Shown here: one piece after another, positions 9,738 through 18,121 of the stretch
Layout of the letters: each line of letters begins with the position of its first letter
How positions within the stretch are numbered: position 1 is the first letter of the stretch
Notes under the pieces: generated by a model
What the model was told of the DNA's origin: nothing
The model's input: the letters and a program-made list of their open reading frames with translations, nothing else
Database searches by the model: none
Translations under genes and position numbers: made by a program
Source of the DNA: GM7GCV1 sp965221105
Lineage (GTDB): Bacteria; Pseudomonadota; Gammaproteobacteria; Pseudomonadales; GM7GCV1
Direction of reading: 5' to 3'
DNA length: 64,000 nt
Assembly: GCA_965221105.1 (NCBI GenBank)
Contig: OZ244871.1
Coordinates: forward strand, 1,178,001-1,242,000

Positions 9738-9814
9738 GTAACTGCTCACGCCCCTTGACATCATAGGGAGGCGATTCTTTGATGTGTGCGTTTCATGAGT
9801 GCACAGGGTCATGG
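9738..9814 (+). mobile_element. IS66-family left-end fragment
   Basis: GTAACTGCTCACGCCCCTTG starts a 77-base stretch that matches, with a few changes, the left end of the larger IS66 relic at 18093. The match continues through GCGTTTCATGAGTGCACAGG and stops abruptly after CATGG. The outer end faces left. No transposase sequence follows; unrelated sequence with the sulfotransferase gene begins at once. This is a solo terminus left by deletion or by movement of a cassette. Confidence 0.75.
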
Positions 9815-9926
9815 GGAGACTGGCACCATCAGGTACCGACCAACGGCACCGGAGAGCGCACCGCTGCCGGAAACCGCCCGCGGTGTTCCGCACACTCCCC
9901 CGTCCCAGCCCCGTGATCCGCAGCGC

Positions 9927-10799
9927 TCAGCCGAGAAACCGCTCGGCTTCGTCGAGGTAGCCGAGCCGCGCCATGACCGCGCCATGGGCGTCCACCATTC
10001 GGCGCACCTGGCTCCGTGTCAGCACTCCGCGCCAACCGCCCGACCGCCCCTCCCTGAAGAAGCTGTGCGAGCCCTGCGCCCTTTCGGCAAACCCCCCGCG
10101 CTTCTCCTGTTCGCTCAGCCGCCCGAACGCGGAATTGTGCACCGCCCGGCCAATGCGCTTCGGGCATGGCGGCGGGCAGGCGAAGCGCACCACCCGCTCA
10201 AACACCGCCGCCGTGTCCGCCAGCAGCTCCTCGTAGCCAACCAGCAGCAGGGGCATCGCCGTCTGGTCCAGCCAGCTCGACACATGGCCGCTCCAGTCGC
10301 CCAGGCACTGCATCAGGACACAGTGCCCCCGGCGCCGCGGCCTTCCCGACCGCAGGTCGAGCGTCGCATCCCGGTCGGCCATATGGTCGATCACCGCGTC
10401 GATTCCACTCCGGAGGCGGTGCGCGTAAGACACCGCCACATCAAGGGGGGAGCGGACCAGATAGACCGCACCGGCGGCGGCACCTTCAGGGAACAACAGA
10501 TCGCCGCCCGGCAGCCGCAGCTGGGGCTCGTGGGTCTTGACGAAGACGGGCGCGTCACCATCCGCTTCCGCCGCCCGCACCGCGAAGTAGCGGGAGCGGC
10601 AGCTCAGAAACTCGGCATCGGTCATGATCGACGAGGAGAGCCCGGTCAATTCGTCAAAGCGCCACCGCGAGTACAGATCAAAACCGACCAGCGCATTGAT
10701 CGAAGCCGGTTCGGCGCTGCCGCTGAGATAGTTGGTCAGCAAGGCGCGCATCCACGTGTTGCCGGACTTGGGGTAGGAAGCGAGCAGGATCAGGGACAT
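9927..10799 (-). CDS. Sulfotransferase domain protein (PAPS-dependent)
   Basis: A 290-residue protein beginning MSLILLASYPKSGNTWMRAL. YPKSGNTW is the 5'-phosphosulfate-binding loop of sulfotransferases, and LVRSPLDVAVSYAHR is the 3'-phosphate-binding segment. The C-terminal part has SGHVSSWLD, VGYEELLAD and FFREGRSGGWR, all typical of PF00685-type enzymes. The closest pattern I know is the group of proteobacterial sulfotransferases found inside lasso-peptide clusters, which fits the divergent small gene at 11021. It would sulfate a hydroxyl group using PAPS. It is flanked by IS66 ends at 9738 and 11197 and looks more GC-rich than its surroundings. The natural substrate is inferred, not shown. 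Confidence 0.85.
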   Translation of the reverse strand: MSLILLASYPKSGNTWMRALLTNYLSGSAEPASINALVGFDLYSRWRFDELTGLSSSIMTDAEFLSCRSRYFAVRAAEADGDAPVFVKTHEPQLRLPGGDLLFPEGAAAGAVYLVRSPLDVAVSYAHRLRSGIDAVIDHMADRDATLDLRSGRPRRRGHCVLMQCLGDWSGHVSSWLDQTAMPLLLVGYEELLADTAAVFERVVRFACPPPCPKRIGRAVHNSAFGRLSEQEKRGGFAERAQGSHSFFREGRSGGWRGVLTRSQVRRMVDAHGAVMARLGYLDEAERFLG

Positions 10800-11020
10800 C
10801 GTCGGCGAGGCATCAGTTTGGCTTCAGCGGCCCTGAACCCTCATCTCACTCGTGGGGTTCATATCGACCAGCGCCATGACCGGCACTGTAGCATGAAACC
10901 GATGACTGACAACCTGCGCCGGTCGTGTCGCTCGCCCCGCACTGAGGTCGGATGACTTGTGCGGATGCCTCTTCAATAATATCATTCAGACTTCCCGAAC
11001 CAGGAAGTGAAAAAGCCATC

Positions 11021-11200
11021 ATGTCAACTACCCCCCCCCCCCCCCCCCAGAATTCGGGCAACTCCGCCGACAACCGCAGCGGCGAATCCCGCAAACGCTC
11101 CTGGCGCCCGCCGACCGTCAAAACGGTCAACCTAGAGGAGACCCGATCTGGTCAACGATCGGGCTTCAGTGAATTTGGTCGGTACTCTCCCTCGTCGTAA
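11021..11200 (+). CDS. Putative lasso-peptide-type RiPP precursor (orphan)
   Basis: A 59-codon gene with AGGAAG 12 bases before the ATG. After a Pro run and an Asn/Ser-rich spacer, the leader has RKRSWRPPTVKTVNLEETR, which fits the aromatic-x-x-Pro recognition motif of lasso leaders. If the core begins after T-R, it is SGQRSGFSEFGRYSPSS: Thr falls at position -2, Ser at 1 and Glu at 9, which would allow a nine-residue macrolactam ring. The adjacent sulfotransferase belongs to a type seen in lasso clusters. No protease/leader-binding protein or cyclase gene is nearby. The stop TAA lies inside the IS66 terminus (GTAAC), so the native C-terminus may have been longer. An alternative is a sulfated-tyrosine peptide of the RaxX kind. 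Confidence 0.5.
   Translation: MSTTPPPPPQNSGNSADNRSGESRKRSWRPPTVKTVNLEETRSGQRSGFSEFGRYSPSS
11031..11048 (+). repeat. Homopolymer tract of 18 cytosines inside the small precursor gene
   Basis: Eighteen consecutive C bases begin in codon 4 of the 11021 gene. Gain or loss of one or two bases would shift the whole leader and core out of frame. Such tracts can mediate slipped-strand phase variation, and they are also prone to sequencing error. Confidence 0.85.
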
Positions 11201-11717
11201 CTACTCGCCCCCTTCTCCTGCTTGATCATGTCGGCGGCGGTGCCGTTGAGTGCGATCTGGATGGCAGTCAGCGGATTGGTGCCCTGGTGGGCCATGGACT
11301 GGAGATAGCTGGAGATTCGGCAGTGGGCCTCGGCGTGGCGGAGGGTTCGGAAGCAGACGGAGACCTTCTGCCTGACCTTGGCCATGCGGATATCGCGCTC
11401 GGCGCGGGTGTTGGTGAACGGGGTATCGCGGGCGAAGCGCAGCACCTCGGTGTCGTACTGGGTCAGCGCCTCGTGGAGGTTCTCCGCATCGGACTTGGCG
11501 ATGCGCCCGCGCTGTCCGTCGAGGCGGGCGGGGGCTTGTTCCCCTGTGGCCTGGGTGAGGATGGTCCGGGAGCGCGTGCGCACGGCCGTGAAGGCTGCCT
11601 CGTCGAGGGCCTTGGCGTCAAGTTCACTGACCCTTCGGCAGGTTCCGCTCAGGAGGTGGCCCAGGCGTGGCCGTGGGCGTCCTCGACGAACCTGAGGTCG
11701 CGCAGCAGGTGGGTCAG
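11197..11717 (-). mobile_element. IS66-family right-end fragment with transposase C-terminus
   Basis: The outer end GTAACTACTCGCCCCCTTCT begins at 11197 and the element runs to the right. The minus strand encodes an IS66 transposase C-terminal region, including ARDTPFTNTRAERDIRMAKV and LTAIQIALNGTAADMIKQEK, nearly identical to the relic at 18093-19358. Similarity ends near 11717, so about 60% of the element, including the left end and N-terminal coding part, is absent. The coding frame is open but truncated and has no valid start. Confidence 0.85.
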
Positions 11718-11929
11718 CATGCTCCCGTGTCTCCAGAGAATCGGCATCCGGTTCAGCCTGACCTGTCAGGCTCGCCATGGCCTTCCATCACCGTGCAGCG
11801 TGGTGTCGGGGTTGGGAGCACGCCAGGTCATGTGCGAGGGCTCCCTGGTTTGACACTCCTTGCACTGTACATCACCCGCGCTATCGCATAGGGTTCAGGT
11901 ACAAAAGCAGACAGGGGCTTTCGAGCAGA

Positions 11930-13024
11930 ATGGCACAACCTGAAATGTTGGATACAGGCATGCAGCACCTTGGCGGGCTCGATTATCCCTGGGACACTCG
12001 GGTAGCCCCCAAGTTTGGCGAGCCCATTGAGGTTGCGCGCGGGGTCTATTGGGTGCGCTTTCCCCTGATGATCGAGCTCGATCACATCAACATCTGGCTG
12101 CTTGAGGACAGGGACGGGTGGACAGTTGTGGACACCTGCTTTAATACCGTCGATGCGCGCACTATCTGGGAGGAGCTTTTTTCCGGCTTTATGGATGGCA
12201 AGCCAGTAGTGCGGGTCATATGCACCCATATGCACCCCGACCATGTCGGTCTCGCTGGCTGGCTCACCCGGCGATTCGACTGCAATCTGTGGATGTCGCG
12301 GGAAGAGTTCATGATGTGCCGCACACTGGTTGCCGACACGGGGCGCAGCACGCCAGAGGTGGCTCTGCGGTTTTATCGTGCGGCCGGCTACAACGAGGAC
12401 CAGCTGGCGGACTACGCGCGAAAGTTTGGTGGGTTTGGACGCTACGTGTCAGCGCTGCCGGACAGTTTTCGCCGCCTGGTGGACCGGGAAACCATCACCA
12501 TCGGCGAGCACTATTGGCAAGTCATCATGGGTGCAGGGCATTCTCCGGAACATGCCTGTCTGTATTGCCCCGGTCTCAAGCTGTTGATTTCAGGTGATCA
12601 GGTGCTGCCCAAAATCACACCCAATGTCAGCGTTTTTCCGACCGAGCCCTACGGCGACCCTCTGGCCGAGTGGCTGAAATCAAGTGCCAGAATCCGCGAC
12701 ATCCTGCCGGACGATGTGCTGGTGTTGCCTTCACATGGATTCCCCTTTTACGGTTTACACGTCCGTCTGACGCAACTGATCGTGGGACACAATCGGGACC
12801 TGTCCAAACTTGCCCGGTTTCTCGACGAACCGAAGCGGGCAGTGGACTGTTTCCCGCCCCTGTTCAGCAGACCGGTGGGGACCAGTTCTCTCGGCCTGGC
12901 AACGGGCGAGGCCATTGCTCACCTGCACTGCCTGTTGGGACAACGTCGTATCTCATCCGAACCCGATAAGCATGGCATTATCTGGTATCAAACCGTTCCC
13001 CAGCCCAGCGAAGCAGATCACTAA
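11930..13024 (+). CDS. MBL-fold metallo-hydrolase (glyoxalase II/LACTB2-like)
   Basis: From the ATG at 11930 (364 residues) the product has the metallo-beta-lactamase signature THMHPDHVG, then GAGHSPEHACLY and SGDQVLPK, and SHGFPFYG, which together supply the His/Asp ligands for two metal ions. The C-terminal 90 residues resemble the winged-helix tail of LACTB2-like hydrolases. It would hydrolyse a thioester or related bond in the cytoplasm. The frame is open 153 bases further upstream, but that part overlaps sequence next to the IS66 fragment and does not look like protein. The gene stands alone. Confidence 0.85.
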   Translation: MAQPEMLDTGMQHLGGLDYPWDTRVAPKFGEPIEVARGVYWVRFPLMIELDHINIWLLEDRDGWTVVDTCFNTVDARTIWEELFSGFMDGKPVVRVICTHMHPDHVGLAGWLTRRFDCNLWMSREEFMMCRTLVADTGRSTPEVALRFYRAAGYNEDQLADYARKFGGFGRYVSALPDSFRRLVDRETITIGEHYWQVIMGAGHSPEHACLYCPGLKLLISGDQVLPKITPNVSVFPTEPYGDPLAEWLKSSARIRDILPDDVLVLPSHGFPFYGLHVRLTQLIVGHNRDLSKLARFLDEPKRAVDCFPPLFSRPVGTSSLGLATGEAIAHLHCLLGQRRISSEPDKHGIIWYQTVPQPSEADH

Positions 13025-13779
13025 TGCCATGACAGCACACCTGCCAGGCAGACTCGGAAATCCCGGGGCAACACTTATCGACGATCCTCGTCTGGACTGG
13101 CGAATCCGGGCCTCGGTTGTTTCAGCAACCGCAGTTTAAGCTGGTCGGCAGAAGTTGGTGATCCAGCAGCAGAATCGCCCGGTATTGGGCGACGAGCACC
13201 TAGTGGAAATGGTAACCGATGGGGCTTATATACGTAGGTTCGCATGCTGGTGTGTGCGTCGATATAGACCCAGGATGGAAGCTCGGGTGGGAATTTGTCG
13301 GGTCTACGAACTCATACAGACTTCCGTGTAGGGCAGCAGCCCAATTTTTGGCCGTGTCAACTTACGTATATAAACCCTAACCGTAACTACTCACCCCCCT
13401 TGACGTCATAGGAAGGCGATTCTATGACGTCAAGGGGGGTGAGTAGTTACCTTATCGCAAAGCCTCTGCCTCTTTTATGTACAACGCTTAATACAGTGAA
13501 CCCACTGCCGCAATACACCGGGGTTCCCGGCCCCGACCGCATTGTCCTGCACCTGTGCGACATTTGCAGTACGAGCCCAAGCGAGAGCCTCATAGCGCTG
13601 ACTGGCACTGCAAATTGCTGAGCTAATTTCTCTTGAGCATCTTCACGAAGGTGTCTGGTATCAACCAAATTTTTGCTGTCATTAAACAACAACTGGCTAT
13701 GGTTTCCCGAATACTTTACAGTAAGCGAAAACGGAGCAGGAATGAGATTCGACGCTCCAAGGCTGACGGAGAGTCGTAA
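13025..13779. other. Spacer before the TrlF operon; contains a perfect palindrome
   Basis: No convincing gene is present in these 755 bases. A minus-strand frame at 13447-13692 (MLFNDSKNLVDTRHLREDAQ) reads a little like protein but has no known family and runs out of the palindrome. The notable feature is the inverted repeat at 13383-13450, listed separately. Confidence 0.5.
13383..13450. repeat. 68-bp perfect palindrome made of two IS66-type left ends
   Basis: Two 29-base arms, GTAACTACTCACCCCCCTTG plus ACGTCATAG and its exact complement, flank a 10-base loop GAAGGCGATT. Each arm equals the outer left end of the IS66 relic at 18093. It looks like a head-to-head fusion of two left termini with everything between deleted, forming a miniature element. 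No 8-bp target duplication is visible on its flanks. It lies 330 bases upstream of the TrlF operon. Confidence 0.85.
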
Positions 13780-16476
13780 ATGACCGCAGAGGCGACCGGT
13801 ATGAGGGGTCCGCTCCCGGATCGCATGCAGGCTGCATTAGATCTTCCGAACGGTGCGCGGTTCTACCGTTGCGCCTTGCAGGTCAATCCGTTCGCCTATC
13901 TTGGGACGCACGGGAAGGCGACCCCTTACACTTCGGAAGACGACTACAACACGGCGATCATCGAAGCCTGTGTCAACGTCGGCATCGAGGTCATCGCGGT
14001 CACGGATCACTACCGCGTCAGCCATTCGGTTGGCCTCGTGCATGCCGCACGCAACGCAGGACTCCAGGCATTCAGCGGTTTCGAAGCCGTCACGAAAGAT
14101 GGCGTTCATTTCCTGTGCCTCTTTGATCCAGACAAGGACGAAGCTCTGGAGCGTTTCATCGGGGAGTGTGGTGTTCACAATACCGATCAGCCGTCCCCGA
14201 CCGGCAGCAAGGACGCCATCGAATTGCTTGAAGCCGCGAAGACCTGGGGCGCGGTGTGCATCGCCGCCCATGTCGCCTCCAATGGAGGATTGCTGAAAAA
14301 GATCTCGGGGCAAACGAGAGTCAATATCTGGACCCATCCCGACCTGCTTGCCTGCGCGCTGCCGGGTCCGGTGGATGACGCACCGGAGGGGGTCAAGGCG
14401 ATCCTGAAAAATGAAGATGCCCAGCACAAGCGCGACCGCCCCCTTGCCGTGCTGAATGCTTCGGATGTCAACGGCCCGGAGGACCTGAAGAAGGAGCGCG
14501 CCTCCTGCTTCATCAAGATGTCCACGGTCTCGGTCGAGGCGTTCCGTCAGGCTTTTCTCGACCCGGACTCCCGAATCCGTCTGCACAGCGATCTAAAGCA
14601 CGAACCCCATGCCGAGTTCCTCGCTGTGACCTGGGAAGGCGGGTTCCTGAGGGACACCGCCACGCATTTCAACGAAAACCTGAATGTACTGGTAGGCGGA
14701 CGGGGCACCGGTAAATCAACAATGATCGAAAGCATACGCTATGCGCTTGGTCTCAACCCTCTGGGCGAGGAAGCCCGCAAGGCCCATGAGGGCGTGATCC
14801 GCCACGTCCTCCAATCCGGCACGAAGGTCTCGTTGTTGGTGCGATCGCACAAGCCGGCCGAGCGTCGCTACATGATCGAGAGATCGGTGCCGAATCCGCC
14901 CGTCGTGAAGGACCAGACCGGGGAAGTCCTGACCCTGTCGCCGCAGGACGTGATGCCTGGCGTGGAGATATTCGGGCAGCACGAGATATCCGAACTCACG
15001 AAAAGCCCCGAGAAACTCACGCTCCTGCTGGAGCGTTTCGTTGACCGGGACCCTGCCCTCTCCGGACGGAAATCGGAGGTACACCTGGAACTGGAACGCT
15101 CCCGCACCCGCGTCGTCGATGCGGGCCGAGAGCTGCAGCGCCTTGAAGAACGGCTCGCGGCGTTGCCAGGTCTCGAAGAGACGCAAAAGCGCTTCCAGCA
15201 GGCCGGGCTTGAAGAACGCCTGAAGGAAAAGAGTCTGCTCATTCGTGAGGAGTGGTTGTTCTCTAACGTGAACGAACGTCTTGGCCAGTACCGTACTCTC
15301 CACAATGAGCTCGCAGATGGATTGCCCATTGACACGGCGTTCGTTTCCAGCAAGGCTCTCGAAGGGCTGCCAAACGCCGACATCATCTCCGAGATCGATG
15401 GAATCCTTGGAACACTTAGCAAGAAACTGGAGAGACTCGGTGAACAGTTCGGCACAGCTCTTGCCGAAACCGATCACGCGATTGCGGAGGCGAAGTCGCG
15501 CTGGAGCGGGAGCAAGACCGCCATCGAGGAAACCTACGAAGAGCTCCTGCGTGAGCTCCAGCAGTCGGGGATAGACGGTGCAGAGTTCATTCGGCTTCGC
15601 GAGCAAATCGAAGAATTGCGCCCGCTGAACGACAGGATGGGGCGCCTCCAGCGCGACCTGGAAGCGCACGAGGCGCAGCGCCGCAGCCTTCTGGCAGAGT
15701 GGGAGGACATCAAGGCGGCCGAATACAGGCGGGTCGAGACCGCAGCGAAGCAGGTCTCCCTGAAGCTCCGCGACCGGGTACGGGTCAGGGTCACTATGGC
15801 CGGAAACCGTGAACCGCTCGAACAGCTCCTGCGGGAGGTCGGCGGCAATCTTGCCGCCGCGCTGGAGCGTCTGCGCGAACAGGGCCAGCTGTCCCTGCCG
15901 GAACTTGCGCAGAAGTGCCGGGAAGGCAAGGAAGCCCTCAGGGAACACTACAACTTGCCGTCCGGGGCGGCCGAGCGGATCGCTCAAGCAGATTCGGAGC
16001 TGTTCATGCGTATCGAAGAGCTGGAATTACCCGCCACAACGGAGATCGAACTGAACACGGCTCCCGATGACGCACCTGCGAACTGGCAGACACTTCAAGC
16101 GCTCTCGACCGGCCAGAAAGCAACGGCCGTCCTGTTGCTCCTGCTGCTTGAATCGGAAGCGCCGCTGGTTGTCGATCAGCCTGAAGACGATCTCGACAAC
16201 CGCTTCATCACCGAGGGTGTGGTGCCGATCATGCGACAGGAAAAGCGCCGCCGCCAGTTCATCTTCTCGACGCACAACGCCAATATTCCGGTCCTCGGCG
16301 ATGCCGAACTCATCCTCGGCCTCGCTGCGATGGGCGAGGCCGAGGATGGACAGGCGCGGATCTCGCCCCATCATATGGCCTCCATCGACTCAAGACCCGT
16401 GCGCGAACTGGTCGAGGAAATCCTCGAAGGCGGCAAGGACGCGTTCGAGATGCGCCGCTCCAAGTACGGGTTCTGA
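13780..16476 (+). CDS. TrlF-like PHP/SMC-type ATPase
   Basis: An 898-residue protein combining an N-terminal PHP-like metal-dependent phosphoesterase domain (about 30-290, with VTDHYRV near 74-80 and AAHV near 162) with an ABC/SMC-type ATPase. Walker A is GGRGTGKST at 306-314. A long Glu/Arg-rich coiled coil occupies roughly 420-720. The signature-like LSTGQK is near 775, Walker B VVDQPEDDLDN near 798-808 and the H-loop THNAN near 830. The first PHP histidine motif looks degenerate. Proteins annotated TrlF share this layout and occur with mobile elements and defence genes. It is followed after 3 bases by the AlbA_2 gene, so the two surely act together. Role in phage or plasmid defence is inferred. 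Confidence 0.8.
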   Translation: MTAEATGMRGPLPDRMQAALDLPNGARFYRCALQVNPFAYLGTHGKATPYTSEDDYNTAIIEACVNVGIEVIAVTDHYRVSHSVGLVHAARNAGLQAFSGFEAVTKDGVHFLCLFDPDKDEALERFIGECGVHNTDQPSPTGSKDAIELLEAAKTWGAVCIAAHVASNGGLLKKISGQTRVNIWTHPDLLACALPGPVDDAPEGVKAILKNEDAQHKRDRPLAVLNASDVNGPEDLKKERASCFIKMSTVSVEAFRQAFLDPDSRIRLHSDLKHEPHAEFLAVTWEGGFLRDTATHFNENLNVLVGGRGTGKSTMIESIRYALGLNPLGEEARKAHEGVIRHVLQSGTKVSLLVRSHKPAERRYMIERSVPNPPVVKDQTGEVLTLSPQDVMPGVEIFGQHEISELTKSPEKLTLLLERFVDRDPALSGRKSEVHLELERSRTRVVDAGRELQRLEERLAALPGLEETQKRFQQAGLEERLKEKSLLIREEWLFSNVNERLGQYRTLHNELADGLPIDTAFVSSKALEGLPNADIISEIDGILGTLSKKLERLGEQFGTALAETDHAIAEAKSRWSGSKTAIEETYEELLRELQQSGIDGAEFIRLREQIEELRPLNDRMGRLQRDLEAHEAQRRSLLAEWEDIKAAEYRRVETAAKQVSLKLRDRVRVRVTMAGNREPLEQLLREVGGNLAAALERLREQGQLSLPELAQKCREGKEALREHYNLPSGAAERIAQADSELFMRIEELELPATTEIELNTAPDDAPANWQTLQALSTGQKATAVLLLLLLESEAPLVVDQPEDDLDNRFITEGVVPIMRQEKRRRQFIFSTHNANIPVLGDAELILGLAAMGEAEDGQARISPHHMASIDSRPVRELVEEILEGGKDAFEMRRSKYGF

Positions 16477-16479
16477 GCC

Positions 16480-17694
16480 ATGACGACCCAGACTGAATTG
16501 CTGGAGATCATCGAGAACGGCGAGAATTCCGGGGTGGAGTTCAAGAGAGACGATCTGTCCAAGGAAAAGCTCGCGAAGGAGCTGGTCGCGTTCTCGAATT
16601 TTCAGGGCGGCAGGGTGCTGCTCGGCGTCGAAGACGACGGAACGGTCACCGGCCTGACGCGGCCAGACCTTGAAGAATGGGTAATGAATGTATGCCGAGA
16701 CAAGATCAGGCCGCCGATCATTCCGTTCTTCGAAGTGGTTCGAGACGTCGAGGACGGCAACGAAGTTGCGATTATCCGCGTAACCCGCGGCTACGACGTG
16801 CAAGCGTTCTGGCACAACAACACAAACAAATACCTGATGCGCGTCGGCTCCGAGAGCCGGGAAGCAAGCCCGGAGGAACTCGCACGTCTGTTCCGGCAAC
16901 GAGGTTCCGTACGGGCAGAACTGCGGCCCGTATCGGGCGCTACGCTCGCAAACCTCGACCGGAGGCGTCTGCGTAACTATTTCGGTGATATCCGCGAGCA
17001 GGACATACCCGACGACGCTGATGAGGAAGCGTGGCAATCGCTTCTCATCAACACCGAGGTAATGACCGAGGAGGGTGTAACTGTCGGCGGCATGTTGCTG
17101 TTCGGTGCAACCCCCAACCGATTTCTGCCTCATGCGGGAATAGATGCCGTCGCATATCAAGGAACGGAACAGGACTACGACGCCCAGGAGCGTACGGCGC
17201 TTCGCGGCCCCATGACCCCCCTGCTGAACCAGGACGACCGTATCGTTGAAAACAGTCTTGTCGAGCAGGCTCTGGATTTCGTGCAGCGTAACACGCGTGT
17301 GGTCGTCGAGGAATCAGGTGGAAGACGCGTGGAGCGTCCAGTTTATCCCCGCGACGCCCTGCGAGAGGGCATTGTCAACGCCCTGATTCACCGCGATTAC
17401 CTGCTGACAAGTACTGACATCGAGTTAGCGGTCTACAGCAACCGACTGGAAATCGTGTCGCCAGGTCGGCTGCCCAACGGCATCACACCGGAGCGCATGC
17501 GCACCGGGACGAGATCTGCGAGAAACGAGCTGTTGAAGGAAGTGATGCGCGACTATCGATATGTCGAACACATGGGAATGGGGATTCCCCGGAAGATCAT
17601 CAGTGGTATGAGAGAGCACAACGGAACCGAGCCCGATCTGGTTGAACAAGACGAACGTTTCATTGTTCGGTTGTTCGCGCAACCTCCCGAATAG
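16480..17694 (+). CDS. AlbA_2 (Schlafen-type) domain protein with HATPase-like C-terminus
   Basis: A 404-residue protein. The first 130 residues form a divergent AAA-4/AlbA_2 domain (GVEFKRDDLSKEKLAKELVA, then GGRVLLGVEDDGTVTGL), a nucleic-acid-binding module shared with Schlafen proteins. The C-terminal half matches the HATPase_c_4 region of RecG-like transcriptional regulators: DALREGIVNALIHRDY, IVSPGRLPNGI and YVEHMGMGI. It may bind nucleic acid and nucleotide and act with the upstream TrlF-like ATPase, with which it is tightly linked (ATG 3 bases after the stop). Its role as regulator or effector is not settled by sequence. Confidence 0.82.
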   Translation: MTTQTELLEIIENGENSGVEFKRDDLSKEKLAKELVAFSNFQGGRVLLGVEDDGTVTGLTRPDLEEWVMNVCRDKIRPPIIPFFEVVRDVEDGNEVAIIRVTRGYDVQAFWHNNTNKYLMRVGSESREASPEELARLFRQRGSVRAELRPVSGATLANLDRRRLRNYFGDIREQDIPDDADEEAWQSLLINTEVMTEEGVTVGGMLLFGATPNRFLPHAGIDAVAYQGTEQDYDAQERTALRGPMTPLLNQDDRIVENSLVEQALDFVQRNTRVVVEESGGRRVERPVYPRDALREGIVNALIHRDYLLTSTDIELAVYSNRLEIVSPGRLPNGITPERMRTGTRSARNELLKEVMRDYRYVEHMGMGIPRKIISGMREHNGTEPDLVEQDERFIVRLFAQPPE

Positions 17695-17725
17695 TGTTGG
17701 CCGTCTGTCTCCAACCATAGCGATA

Positions 17726-18121
17726 ATGAGTGATCAGCCTGAAGACCTCACCAAAGAATGGGCTCTTGAGATTGGTTCCTACATAACTAATTTTTCCTAT
17801 ATCGAACTTCTTGTAGGGGAGATGTATGAACTGCTCCAGAATGATCCGGAAGTTCAATCACTCACAGATCCCGGGAGTTTCTCAAGGAGAGCAAGGTCAC
17901 TCAAGCTGCTCGTCCGAACCTCAGACTGGACTGATAAGGAAATCATCGAAAGTCACCTTGAGTCGGCACTGTCAATGGCCACGTTTAGGAACGAGCTGGC
18001 ACATAATCCTCTATTCATTGATATCTGCGCAGATGGAGAAAATGTGTCCGAGGACGCAAGACTGGTGCATTCCAGGAATAGAAAGAGGATTGGTAACTAC
18101 TCACCCCCCTTGACGTCATAG
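17726..18121 (+). CDS. HEPN-like protein, C-terminus cut off by IS66
   Basis: The frame begins MSDQPEDLTKEWALEIGSYI, 31 bases after the AlbA_2 stop, and is open to 18121. Native sequence ends at 18092, where the IS66 left end GTAACTACTC begins, so the last nine residues (NYSPPLTS region) are element-encoded. FRNELAHN contains an R-x4-H motif typical of HEPN ribonucleases and their structural relatives, within an all-helical context. It probably was the third gene of the TrlF operon. The truncated product may or may not be functional. The HEPN assignment rests on the motif and the helical pattern only. Confidence 0.5.
   Translation: MSDQPEDLTKEWALEIGSYITNFSYIELLVGEMYELLQNDPEVQSLTDPGSFSRRARSLKLLVRTSDWTDKEIIESHLESALSMATFRNELAHNPLFIDICADGENVSEDARLVHSRNRKRIGNYSPPLTS

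Noticed and set aside
9786..10955. 389-codon plus-strand frame opposite the sulfotransferase
   Set aside because: It is the GC-rich shadow of the minus-strand gene: rich in Arg, Pro and His, no domain, while the minus strand shows a complete PAPS-binding motif set.
11021..11200. RaxX-like sulfated-tyrosine peptide instead of a lasso precursor
   Set aside because: A Tyr lies near the end and a sulfotransferase is adjacent, but the leader motif, Thr(-2) and Glu9 fit a lasso precursor better, and no RaxB/RaxA-type transporter genes are close. Kept as the alternative.
14716..15987. 423-codon minus-strand frame inside the TrlF-like gene
   Set aside because: Antisense shadow of the coiled-coil region; the plus strand has Walker A, signature and Walker B in one frame.
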